Positions 22,019-31,948 of a stretch of DNA of 64,000 nucleotides are shown here, piece by piece (positions within the stretch are counted from its first letter, which is position 1; each line of letters opens with the position of its first letter). Both the position numbers and the translations under genes were made by a program. The notes beneath the pieces are model-generated. The model was not told the DNA's origin. It was given only the letters and a program-made list of their open reading frames with translations, and ran no database searches. This DNA comes from Zelopaecilomyces penicillatus (taxonomy: Eukaryota; Ascomycota; Sordariomycetes; Hypocreales; Pseudodiploosporaceae), in NCBI GenBank assembly GCA_005765155.1, contig VCCP01000002.1:1-64000 (forward strand), in the 5' to 3' direction.

Positions 22019-25000
22019 TGAGCGACTGTGATATTACAACAATGCTCGACGGCATTACCGGGCTTTTAAAGAACGATCAAAGCAGGCGGCCATGGGAAAC
22101 TGATTGATGCTTCTGGAAGCCAGCCCAGTAAAAATCAAGGCCTTCTACGAAGGCCTGCACATAATTAGCCATGCGACAAGCGATGTCAACTGGTGTACGA
22201 AGCAGCCCTCGTGGCAATCTACCGGCATTGCCGGCGATTTCGTTACAGGTGGGCAGTCGAGACAGGGGGGTCTCCTGTTTTGCCAGGGTCCAGACAGCAT
22301 CTAAGCGCACCATCGCCATTGCCATTGGTCGATGCGAACAACTCAAACTGCGTGGCAGACGTCGCCCTGAAGATCTGGTATAGCACAAAATGTCATATGG
22401 CATATCCCCCGCATACCCAACCATACCCGAGCATGAAAGAAGTCAAATGCCATTCATGCAATTGCTGGTCCGGAACCTGCGCTTGCGGTCCGACTTACGC
22501 TCTGTGCATGGACAAGTCTCGTCTTTCGAGTTAGGGCAACTGGCGTGGAGGGTTTTCAAATGTCTGTGCGTATGCCCTTTGAGGTTGGTTGGGAACTTGG
22601 ACAATTGTTGAATCATGGTGGAAGTGAGAATTCAGGCCCTATCTTTCCATTTTGACTATGTTTGGCGGGGTTTGCAGCAATGTGACCGTGTGCATGACTG
22701 TTTTATGAGTTTATTCATTTTAGCATTTGGCGATGGTGTTTCTCGTATCTGGGGTCACTGAGAATTCGCGCACCGAATCTGGTTCATCGATACAGAACCT
22801 CACTGGGTTACAACTTACAACTCACAGTCATGAGTGGCTCTTGAACAACACCTTCCATCTCATCCTGGTTATCAATCGAGCAAGTAATGGGTAGCAGAAC
22901 CAACCAGATCACCATCCGATGTCCGGGGCAGCATGGGCGATTAACCTCGGCGCCACCCCTCGCAAGATCGTGGACGGGCACGTCAAGCAGATGTCCAAGA
23001 GCTGGTGTTGGACCTTGGTGAAACTGCCAAGTGATGATAAATCCCCTTCTTCTTTAAGCCTGAGCCCAAGAAACGGGTGTCGTGGCTGATGTATGCAGGG
23101 CTAGTGTAACCTGTCCCAAGCGTCGGTTTTGTCGTGCTTGTTAATTAATTCATTCTTTTTAGCCGCATGATTGCCCTCCTTGGTAATTTACCAGCCAAGC
23201 ATGAATCTACTTACAAACCCCTGTCCACCCCCGCGCAGCTTTCTTCACCTCGCGTCACCTTGCGTCACCTCGCTGTCTGGACCCGGATGGCGGCTCTCGG
23301 TAATATTCGTTGTAAGACTCGGAGACACACTTGAGCCCAGGCGATATCACCAAATATTAAACTAAAGAAAGCCAGCGTGCGACCCTGTGCATGGAATTCT
23401 CATAAAACTGCACAGCTCAGTTTGGCAGGTCAAAGCAAGTATTCACACCAGCAGATGCTCCCCGCAATTCTCGTGTGTTACTAACACACCACTGGGCGCT
23501 TTTCGTCGTCTCGGCTGTTTCAAAGATATTGCGCATGGCGAGTAACTGCAGGCCCAACACTGCTGCAGACCTGCAATGAAGAGTCTGAGGGAGGCAAGTG
23601 ACCAGTGCAATAAATAAGTAGTAGACAACGTTCCATACCCTTGAACGTGGCGCACAATAACATGGCTGGATATTGACCATTTGTCCTGGCTTTTTTTTGC
23701 CACAAAAAAGAGCGACACACAAAAGACATCCACGTGAAACAGTTCAGAGCAAACAAAGTATCATTTTCCACCCTGGTCAACCAGTAATCGGCATACAACT
23801 TCTCCCACCGCACTAAATCAACAGTCCATAACACGCCTTTCATTACCTTCTTCTAGTATCGTGATATCTTACTACACGTTAAAAGTACTTCAAGACTATT
23901 TTTCAGTCGCACCTCACCAACCCCCTGCACTAGACAATATGTCTTTGAAGAGCTGAGCTGTGTTACTCTTTTATTCTATCATATTGCCTAATGTCAACAC
24001 TGTGCAATGGCTAATCCTTTCCTATTTACCATAATGCACTGATACTGTCGAGTAACTTCGGATTGACCGACCTCACAAACGTTTTCCTGAGACAACATGA
24101 CCTAATAATGTGAAGAGCTTTTTTTTTAGGGAAACAGTTGCTGGTCTGGGATGCCTAACTGCAGCAAAGTAATAAGGCGATTTAGAATAGTTATAGGACT
24201 GCCTCAAGTCTTTTGGCACACGGCCGAATAACACACACTGAACTCTGACTGAGGCTCTGCAATAATTATCGCTTCCGTGTTTATAGCGTTTTGTCTCACG
24301 CGTCTCCCAGTTCTGTACAGGGTAACATAGTGCTGACAGCACCAGGGACCACTATCCTAGGATGATTCTCCCTATATGGAGAAACAATTTTGCGGTGAGT
24401 ATAGGGCTGTAAAAGTAGTCCAGCGATGTGATACCGGGTAAGTCATCCTCCTGAAAGCCGCTGGGCCGGGAAATCATAATACTTATCTGGCAGGAGAACA
24501 GTGAAGACGGAGTATGAATCAATGTGAATGAAGATATAATCGCTCTTATTCCAAGAACAGGACTTCTTTAATTCATGCAATAGCACCAGTACTATAGAGA
24601 CGACCCAATATTAAACATACAGTAATATAGCCAGAAGGAATAGGGGTTATGCGGGGATTGGAAAGAAATGAGAGCGCCGTGAGGCACTCTTTGCTCTTTT
24701 CTATAACTGAGCTAAATTCAAGATAGAGAATAAACACTGTTGGATTAGCACTCGGCGTTTCAATATCTTCAGAAGCCACTTATATAACGGCAAAGTTCAT
24801 TAATAGCCATCGGAATAAGCTATATCAGCAGATATTCTAATATATTATTCAGATCTACTGCCTAAACAATCTGATAAGAAATTTTGGACTGTAAATAGCA
24901 ACGTTGCGGGCATAACAATTGCTGAACACAGTCCCAAAGATTTGTTATCGCTGCTTGCTCAGCATTCGACTGGGTATTATAGAACTTCGATAGGGATATC

Positions 25001-26298
25001 TCGATACAGTATGAGTCATGTAGACGCAATTGCAACTAGTCTTAGCCAATTAGACCAAACATACTTGGTGACTCACATAACGACTACAAGCGATTCTTGC
25101 TGCTGAACACCTAGTTTAAATTTGTCCCCATCAAAGACACCATAGAGATTAACGATGTTTATCTTAGAGATGATATTATTGGAGCCAAAAAGCAGCAACG
25201 AGTAAATAAAAGACAACCCAGGATTACTCAAGCCTAAACCATGCTTATTCAGAAGCTTTGCATGATTGAGTACGAAAACGGCTGTGCTGTCAACAACGAT
25301 GATTTCTTTGGTATGCCTGCTGCTAAGCAAGCAATGGGGTATTATACAGGGGCGAGTTATAGAAAACGCTGCAAGAGTTCAAGGTTGGAAATAATTATCT
25401 CTGGTAGATTATTGGACCTCTATTGGTAAGCCTCGTATTTTTAATAAGAACAAAAATTTCCGGTTCAGCTCAAGAATGACGGCAAAAGTACAATGCAGGT
25501 GGGTCATCTCAGGTTTAACAAGCTCATCAAGTAATAAGTTGATCCGTTCAGTACAGGATTAAAACATCACCAACAGTATTTAAGGCAGAAAGACATATTA
25601 TAGGTATATTAAAGTACTTCTATTAAACATGGAAATGATAACGTTGTCCTATGTAAGCATGCTTATACCAGGGGCCAGGGCTTGTCAGATCAATCCTCAT
25701 TGATTTCAAAGCAATGGTAATATAACTGGGAGCTGCTAAAGGCTTTGAGCAAACATAATATTACGAGTCTATAAAGGCACTGCTAAGGCCATAGCTAGCT
25801 TAGCTCTTCCGGATTGCCGGCGAGCATCCTTTCTGAATATTGTAGTTTACATTGTACATCTGAAACCGTTGGCAAGTACTTGTTGATGGTATACTGCAAC
25901 CCGTTACAGTACTGCATGCTTACTACAGATGCCCCCGACTTCAGTATGTCTGGCATCCTCAGCCAATGAGATGCAGTCACCGCTATTTGATCACATACTC
26001 TGACCCCTATAGAATAGAACAATACGACGAATGAAAGAGAACTCCTGGCTGTAGTGGAGCCACCTCCACTATTACGTGTGCTATAGGCTATCCAGATACT
26101 GATTAACTACCTATATAGGCTATTCATCTTGATTACATCCCCTGTAACCCTATTCTAAGCACTAGTAAGAGGGTGTGTTCAGCCCCTATTTTCAAAACAC
26201 GCGACCTAAGAAAGTGGGGCGCAGCGCGAGTAGAGTGGGTAGGAGGAATCACACAGGTTTTCTTGATCACTAATGGTATAAGGAACAAGCTCAGTAGA
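22019..26298. other. Long gene-poor region
   Basis: No gene is supported over 4.2 kb. A 57-codon frame at 22919-23089 (MSGAAWAINLGATPRK start) has gene-like codon use but no recognised family. Around 24960-25450 broken plus-strand translations read like protein fragments (HSPKDLLSLLAQHSTGYY; ARVIENAARVQGWK) interrupted by many stops, which suggests a decayed gene. Frames at 23417-23843 and 25795-26022 on the minus strand show nothing recognisable. The word gggtgtgttca at 26167-26180 recurs at 37760. Confidence 0.4.
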
Positions 26299-26300
26299 TA

Positions 26301-26308
26301 TATAAATA
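26301..26308 (+). promoter_or_regulatory. TATA box of the YCII-like gene
   Basis: TATAAATA lies 98-105 bases upstream of the start codon at 26406, a normal distance for a fungal TATA promoter. Confidence 0.45.
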
Positions 26309-26405
26309 TAGGCTCACTATATCGTATTAATATATAAATGATAATACAACAATATCATTCTTTACTATTAATAAGAACACAACTGTATCAACGTCTTAAA
26401 AAGCC

Positions 26406-26897
26406 ATGTTCTTCAGCCGTGTCTTTATGGCTCTTGCTGCCTCTGCAGCTGTTGCTGTCTCTGCAGATACTAAACCTCTCGAATTTTTTATTTATGCCCC
26501 AGCCCAGAGTGACTCTGGCATGCTGGCCCGTCAGAAAATTGCTGCGAAAGCCCATCTTGCACATGCTGATTCATTGAATGCGACCGGATTTATAGGTAAA
26601 TTACACCCACCCCACTTCAACCACCGCTGAAAATGATGCTAAACCTTAAACTCAGACTATGGCGGCCCTGTTCTTACTGCAAAGTCGACTGCAGCTAATC
26701 CAACGTTCGCGGGTTCTGTTTTTGTTCTAAAGGTAGAAAGCCTAGAGGCAGCTCAAAAAGTGGTTAAGGACGATGCCTACTACACTGGCAATGTGGTAAG
26801 TTCCTAGCTTCAAGTTATAGCGCCGATCTATACTGACGTTCTCTCTAAGTGGGATCCCAAGAAGATCGTGGTTCTGCCATACATTCCTTACTATTAG
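26406..26897 (+). CDS. Secreted YCII-related protein
   Basis: Three exons, 26406-26595, about 26656-26795 and 26850-26897, with introns of about 60 and 54 nt. The frame closes at 125 residues. Residues 1-20 are a signal peptide (MFFSRVFMALAASAAVAVSA). The rest follows the YCII ferredoxin-like alpha/beta fold: FIYAPAQSDSGMLARQ, then HLAHADSLNATGFI, a GGPVLT turn, GSVFVLKVESLEAAQKV and a C-terminal DPYY-like segment (DDAYYTGNVWDPKK). Bacterial and fungal YCII proteins are small enzymes or decarboxylase-like binding proteins, and most are cytosolic, so a signal peptide is unusual. The role is unknown. Confidence 0.75.
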
Positions 26898-27820
26898 TCA
26901 GAAGTACTGTTAAATACACGATCAAATTCTGAATAATTAATTCCGCTTCTTTAATATCGGCCACAATCCCAGTACGATGTACAGTGTGAGGTGATGCAGT
27001 ACTAGCAAGCCAAACTTTAAGGTGGAGTGTGCAAGGGGTATAGTTCTCATGGATTCAGGGATCTAGAGTATATTTACGAGATACTGATGGCTATTTTTGG
27101 CCGCTATTCTTCCTTGGACTTCTGTTAATTACTCAAATTCTATATGTCATATTGTTTGTCTTGACCATTAGCCATTTGGTATTAACAACCAGAAGTGATG
27201 ACACCTAACCTTGTTTTCCTGTCATCTGAAGTCAATCTCCCCTCTCCTCTCAGACTTCTGTGTATCGAAGTCCCTGGGACGAGTATGGCCCGTGCTATCG
27301 GTGCCTCTGCTCAGACGACTTGCTTTATAACCGTCTAGATAGATGCAGTCAAGTTCTTCTTCGTACAGGTAAAACATCGGCGAGTAGTCCAACCTGTAGT
27401 TGACTGGATATAATTCCTTCACCCTTCTGTCTAGTGACCCACCTGGCACTGTAGTTGGCTGACCTAGACTATGGTATATATCGTCATCAAAGGATACCAG
27501 GGCTAGCTTTAATAAGATACATAATATCTACTCGTTGGGTGTTATGCTTCTGGGTTTCAGCTTGTGGCACACAGGTACAGAAAACTAGAGGAGTGAACCG
27601 CCCAGGGCGATTCGTTGCACTGTGTAGACAAGGTCGGTCTGGGCAATATACTAAATCTGTAGGCAGAGGGTAAGGGCAAATAGGTCTTGGCTAAGAAGAC
27701 ATAAGTGAGAGAAGTCACTTGTGTAATACAACACGCTTGAATTTCTCCCTAGAGAGTTTATGCATCATAGTGTTATTAATTTATATCTAGCTAAAACTGG
27801 GTGTATCTCAAGTCTTTGCT
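26898..27820. other. Intergenic region
   Basis: A minus-strand frame at 27222-27449 contains protein-like text (YPVNYRLDYSPMFYLYEEEL) but has no start context, no splice partners and no recognised family; it may be a gene fragment. Nothing else is visible. Confidence 0.35.
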
Positions 27821-27826
27821 TATAAA
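27821..27826 (+). promoter_or_regulatory. TATA box before a signal-peptide-only ORF
   Basis: TATAAA lies 133-138 bases before the ATG at 27959, followed by a pyrimidine-rich leader (cttac, ctcttactcacgtc). Confidence 0.4.
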
Positions 27827-27958
27827 GAAAGGTTCTTTTCATCTCTTTGACTTACACTCTTACTCACGTCATCTCCATCTTTCTCAACTGCATATACACA
27901 CACCGCCATTGTCAAAGCGCTTCGATCTTCACACTCGGTAGTATTTCTACCTTTCAAA

Positions 27959-28042
27959 ATGGAGTTCTTTACCATTTTGCTCATCATTCCCGCCGTGGCA
28001 TTAGCACTCCCTACCAGCAGCATGTTGAGGAATAAGAAGTGA
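27959..28042 (+). CDS. 27-residue ORF consisting of a signal peptide
   Basis: ATG 27959 to TGA 28040-28042 encodes MEFFTILLIIPAVALALPTS and seven more residues ending in RNKK. This is an ideal secretion signal with an alanine-rich cleavage region, but almost no mature protein follows. The TATA box and C/T-rich leader look like a real promoter. The likely reading is the first exon of a secreted-protein gene whose body has been lost; a tiny secreted peptide is possible. No convincing donor site extends it. Confidence 0.4.
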   Translation: MEFFTILLIIPAVALALPTSSMLRNKK

Positions 28043-29470
28043 TATATGTCAGTCATTAGTCTATAGTTCCCCAAAGCAACACCAATCTTTATCCGATAAG
28101 GGCTTGCGAAGCTGGCCTTTAATTAGAATTTTATGATTTGATCTAGATATGTAGGGGAAGGGAGGGGAACGAAAGAAGGTGGAAGGGGGGCGGGAAGGAA
28201 ACAGCAGAAATAACAAGCAGGCAAAAATGTTTAAGACTGTTAAATGAATCATTTTTAGAAGCTGTGTGATTTTGTCTGGAGAGTGTCTGGTGTATACATA
28301 ACATAATAAATACATAAGGCAGAAAGACAATGAACATTGCACCTGCTGGGAAAAGCGTTGACAATATAAGTTAGCACCTCAGTGAGCACAACACTATTTG
28401 TGTAAACTTTTGCAACAGTGACTAAGAGATTGCCTCATATGAAAAGTTTATTTATAAGGAGGACTAAGATTTATGTATTGGGTTGAATCCGATGGATTGA
28501 TGTAGCCCATAGCGCTGCCATCAAGAACCGCCCACTACCTCTTTATCCGTGACTAAGATGCTCTTCAGCAACCGGTCTCTTGGATTGTAGAACCTTTCAC
28601 CATACAACCAGTAGGTATAATGCGACAATTGCGAGTCGCTACCAGCACCAGCCGGGGACGGTGATGTGGCATGACTATGGCGATGAGCGCATGGACTTCA
28701 TGTGGCTCTATGCCTTGAATACAAATGATCAATGAGAGCATGATGAAGCAAGCGGCAGTTTGTGAGGGTTTCTTGATCCTTCCACCTTGGGGCGAACAGC
28801 AGCTCGGAACGCACTGGTAGTCATGTGGTACACGGCCTGAACACTGTTTCAAGACATGACGAAGGGCGTCCCTATCAGCCGTGTCGCAGTCGAACGCTAG
28901 TTCTATGAGTCCATAACATCCAACTTTTTCTTGTTCTTCCAAGCCTGTGCATGGCCGTCATTACCAACAGAACAAAGTACTAGATCGATTCAATCCTTGC
29001 TTCTTGCACGCACAGTGAAACTCTCCACGCTCGAAGCGCTATAGTCGAAGATCTGGTGGTCACGGAGGCATCAGCGTCTAGCGTCGCGGCGACCAAGACT
29101 GCAGCCCGATATAGTACATACTTAGGTATGCTACGGATGTTCATCATGATGCATTCGCTAGCATTCAATCGTCCCATATTAATTGTGGCGTAGTTTAGGG
29201 TGAGGTAGCCGACAGGCAGCAATGCCGCAGTTTCCATGTTCATTTTATTTGGAGTTCTTGACGATGGGCAGCAGTTCACGTACACTTTGCCGATCTGTGC
29301 CCCTCTTCTTTGGAAAAACAGTCATAACCAATAGCCATAGACAGCATTGCTCACTTTCTGAAGCAGGATGCCACTGGTCTCGTTAACCATGAATCCCACA
29401 CTTCCGCGGTTCAAACCCACTGCTTCATTCTCCATCTCAACCCAATTCTAATCCAGTGGCTCCCTGAGCG
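28043..29470. other. Intergenic region with unassigned minus-strand frames
   Basis: Minus-strand frames at 28565-28942 (125 codons) and 28980-29285 (101 codons) lie in tandem and have moderately gene-like composition. Neither shows a domain I recognise and no intron links them. A cysteine-containing stretch in the first (QCVPSCCSPQGG followed by a hydrophobic helix) faintly recalls fungal transcription-factor C-termini, too weak to call. Confidence 0.3.
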
Positions 29471-30089
29471 ATGGCCGCTATCCGCGCTGGCTTGTGTGCA
29501 TATATTAAAGCGGCCGCAATCAACAAGGTCTGCGCCTTGGGCCGAAAGGCTGTATCATTGGCAGCACAAGCAAAAGATACGGCTGGGATATGCATCAGCT
29601 GGGGTCGCTGGTGACCTGAAGAGCACGTCGAATATGCCAGTATACCAGCGGAAGAAGCAAAATGCTACTACTGCCCCTCCAAGTCTTAGTGCGGTAAAGG
29701 GTATCCAGCCCATCGATGGCTTGCCGGAAGGTTTGAGGAACCTGTACAATGGTTTCATAATGGGTAGCTGTGCCGACCAGCTCGCAGAGCGGTACCATAC
29801 ACTAAGGAAGGGGCGGGACAAGGTACGTTCAATGGCTATATCGACGCTGCCTCCGGCCTTTTCACCACCGGGACTGCAACTACGGGAAACGCATTCGCGA
29901 TGGGCCATGGTGCCTCGGCTGTTTTGCTGTTTAGTGACATTATCGAGGAGCATATATCTTCTTGTCTCCTTTATTAGTGTATCAGCGATGTCTGCGAACG
30001 TTATGGTAAAACCCCCCAAGGTGATCGAGATTGCATTCGTAAAGGCACAGCTGACGGTTGACCGGATCTTCCAATGGGGGGTTGGTTAA
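29471..30089 (+). pseudogene. Degenerate gene of unknown function
   Basis: Three protein-like segments lie in order. The first starts at ATG 29471 (MAAIRAGLCAYIKAAAINKV) and ends at TGA 29612-29614. The second, in another frame at about 29660-29825, contains DGLPEGLRNLYNGFIMGSCA. The third returns to the first frame at about 29826-29955 with FNGYIDAASGLFTTGTATTG. Joining them needs two frame changes, and the first frame also has TAGs between. Alternating Ala/Gly-rich helices resemble no family I can name. The pattern fits a coding gene inactivated by small indels; undetected introns are the alternative. Confidence 0.4.
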
Positions 30090-30809
30090 CAAGGCATCCG
30101 CGTTTGTCTGGCAGGTGAATAAAAAAGCGCGACTCCGCCCATGTAATTGATTGATCCTGTTAGAAGAAGCCAGTTCATTAAAAGCCTGTTTAGTTAGAGT
30201 GATGTCCAACCAATAGATAAACCTCTTTCCTCCTATTTGTAGCAAGCTTATGTAGATTGACGACCACACCGACTTAAACTGGATACGTGCACGCACTTGT
30301 CTCTGCTTTCTCTGCCGCGTCACTAACGAACATCAATATAGGCACGCTGTGGCAGAGAACATAGCCGAGTCCTTCATCAGCTTATAATCCGAGCTGCCAG
30401 AATTAGAACCAAGCTGAGGCTCACTTGGATCCTATCTCCTAACTGTAAAAACACTACAAGCAACTATATGACCCTAACCTCTATTTGTCTCGATCTATAA
30501 ATGAGATCATGTCTTTACTAATAAACCAGTAATGATATAAGCCAACTGTGCTGACATGTAAGCGAAGATTTGCTGAAATAGAGTAAGATGTAAGCGAAGT
30601 GTACTGCAGTGTCCAGCACCTCCACTCTAGAGCTAAGCGCAAGTGTCAGCCCTACCCTAACATTCTTTTAGTCACTCTACTATATACTCTATATTCATTT
30701 CTATCTCATTACATGAGATTCTTGATGTGTCAGTGCTACTAATCTATATTATGCTTAAATCTTTCTTATGCTTCTAAGGCTGTAAGGTAAAAATACATAC
30801 TCCAAACAC
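30090..30809. other. Intergenic region
   Basis: No reading frame with support. This is ordinary to mildly AT-rich sequence leading to the promoter of the small secreted protein gene. Confidence 0.4.
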
Positions 30810-30817
30810 TATATAAG
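30810..30817 (+). promoter_or_regulatory. TATA box of the six-cysteine secreted protein gene
   Basis: TATATAAG lies 99-106 bases before the ATG at 30916, followed by C/T-rich leader sequence. Confidence 0.5.
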
Positions 30818-30915
30818 GAACTGTATTTCTCTATATTAATTCACTTAGCTCTTCTCTAAACACTCTTAGCTTCTGCTCTCAAAACATTAGTCGACTATCA
30901 TTATATCAGAACATT

Positions 30916-31341
30916 ATGCATCTCCCTACCGCAATCGGCCTTGTTGTACTCGGGGGTCTTCAGACCGCTCAAGCTGCTATTGGATATGGCACCATGACTT
31001 CTACCACTGGATCTCTTAACAATCTTAATGGTTTGTCAATTCTAATTCCGTATATTTGTATCATAACTTACTATTGTTTAGTGGCCTGGATTTCTGGTCA
31101 GGACCCCTGCAAGGAATCAGGTGGCACTTTTAACTTCGCTCTTGTCAGCAAGAAAAGTGACAATCCTTGCGGAAGAAATTTCAAACTTAAGAACGGCTTT
31201 ACATACCGTCTTGAAGGTTGTGGCGGTAATGATTTCAGGGTTGTTAATGGTGATGGAAGCCCTAATGCGAAGTGTAACTTCAAGAACAACTTCAGATGCT
31301 CCAATGGTATCTATAATGTTCAGCAAAGCTGGGAATGTTAA
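30916..31341 (+). CDS. Small secreted cysteine-rich protein
   Basis: Exons 30916-31030 and 31082-31341 flank a 51-nt GT-AG intron and encode 124 residues. The N-terminus is a signal peptide (MHLPTAIGLVVLGGLQTAQA). The mature part has six cysteines (DPC, NPC, GCGG, AKC, RCS, final WEC), an even number that could form three disulphides, with Gly/Asn-rich loops between. Size, secretion and cysteine count fit the broad class of fungal secreted effector-like or antimicrobial proteins, but no named family is recognised. The intron length is a multiple of three and has no stop, so the unspliced message also codes in frame for 141 residues. Confidence 0.75.
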   Translation: MHLPTAIGLVVLGGLQTAQAAIGYGTMTSTTGSLNNLNGLSILIPYICIITYYCLVAWISGQDPCKESGGTFNFALVSKKSDNPCGRNFKLKNGFTYRLEGCGGNDFRVVNGDGSPNAKCNFKNNFRCSNGIYNVQQSWEC

Positions 31342-31948
31342 ATAGACACAGTACCAAGCAAGTAATAACGATCGCGCTCGACTAAACTTGTGTGTGTCTT
31401 ACACGAATTTCTTAGTTGGTCGCGATCGTTTTAACTGCCCCCTACTGTATAATAACAGTCTTAAATGACTGTTATTAAATAGTTATATCTCTATACTCTA
31501 TAAAATTTGAGAATTCTCAGCCATAATAGTATTCTAAAGATGTGAAATATAGAGAATCAGTTATTTACAAGCTCTAGCTTGTGTTTTATTTTTAAAGTTA
31601 GATTAGTTAATTACTAACCGAATCTACTTGCTGTACAATAGACATAGGACCGGTGACTCATCGACTCTAAAGGAATAATAATCGTCTCTGGTTGGGATAA
31701 GTATACAGAAGACTACAGTCAAACACTGAAAGAAAAATTCATTTCATGGAAGAAAAGAAGTGCCATCTATTGTGACATATAGTAATAACAACAAAGCCTG
31801 ATATTCTTTGAGGCTGAAGAAAATATGCCAAACATTGGCGGCAACATGGACATAATAATAAACCCCCAATGGTCTTAAAACATTCTGACCAAACCATGTA
31901 CAGTCCAGCAAGAGCACCTGCAAATGCAACTAACAAGAAAATGAACAT
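31342..31948. other. Intergenic region with a hairpin
   Basis: Between convergent genes. Besides the inverted repeat at 31367-31430 the sequence is AT-rich and shows no supported gene. A minus-strand frame at 31739-31948 begins with a hydrophobic run but lies in the expected 3' UTR of the hexosaminidase gene. Confidence 0.45.
31367..31430. repeat. Inverted repeat / hairpin after the secreted protein gene
   Basis: AACGATCGCGCTCGACTAA (31367-31385) pairs with TTAGTTGGTCGCGATCGTT (31412-31430): 16 of 19 positions are complementary, and the outer ten are perfect. The loop is 26 nt. It begins 25 bases after the stop codon, so it would be in the 3' UTR or at the transcript end. Confidence 0.6.

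Noticed and set aside
23417..23843. Overlapping minus-strand frames of about 100 codons
   Set aside because: Three frames overlap in the same interval with no recognisable family, which is typical of a stop-poor non-coding stretch.
29395..29425. Possible tRNA B box (ggttcaaaccc)
   Set aside because: No matching A box, acceptor-stem complement or anticodon arm at the right spacing could be found.
31739..31948. Minus-strand frame starting with a hydrophobic run, like a small membrane protein
   Set aside because: It lies directly downstream of the hexosaminidase stop codon in its 3' UTR, overlaps another equally open frame and lacks its own promoter signals.
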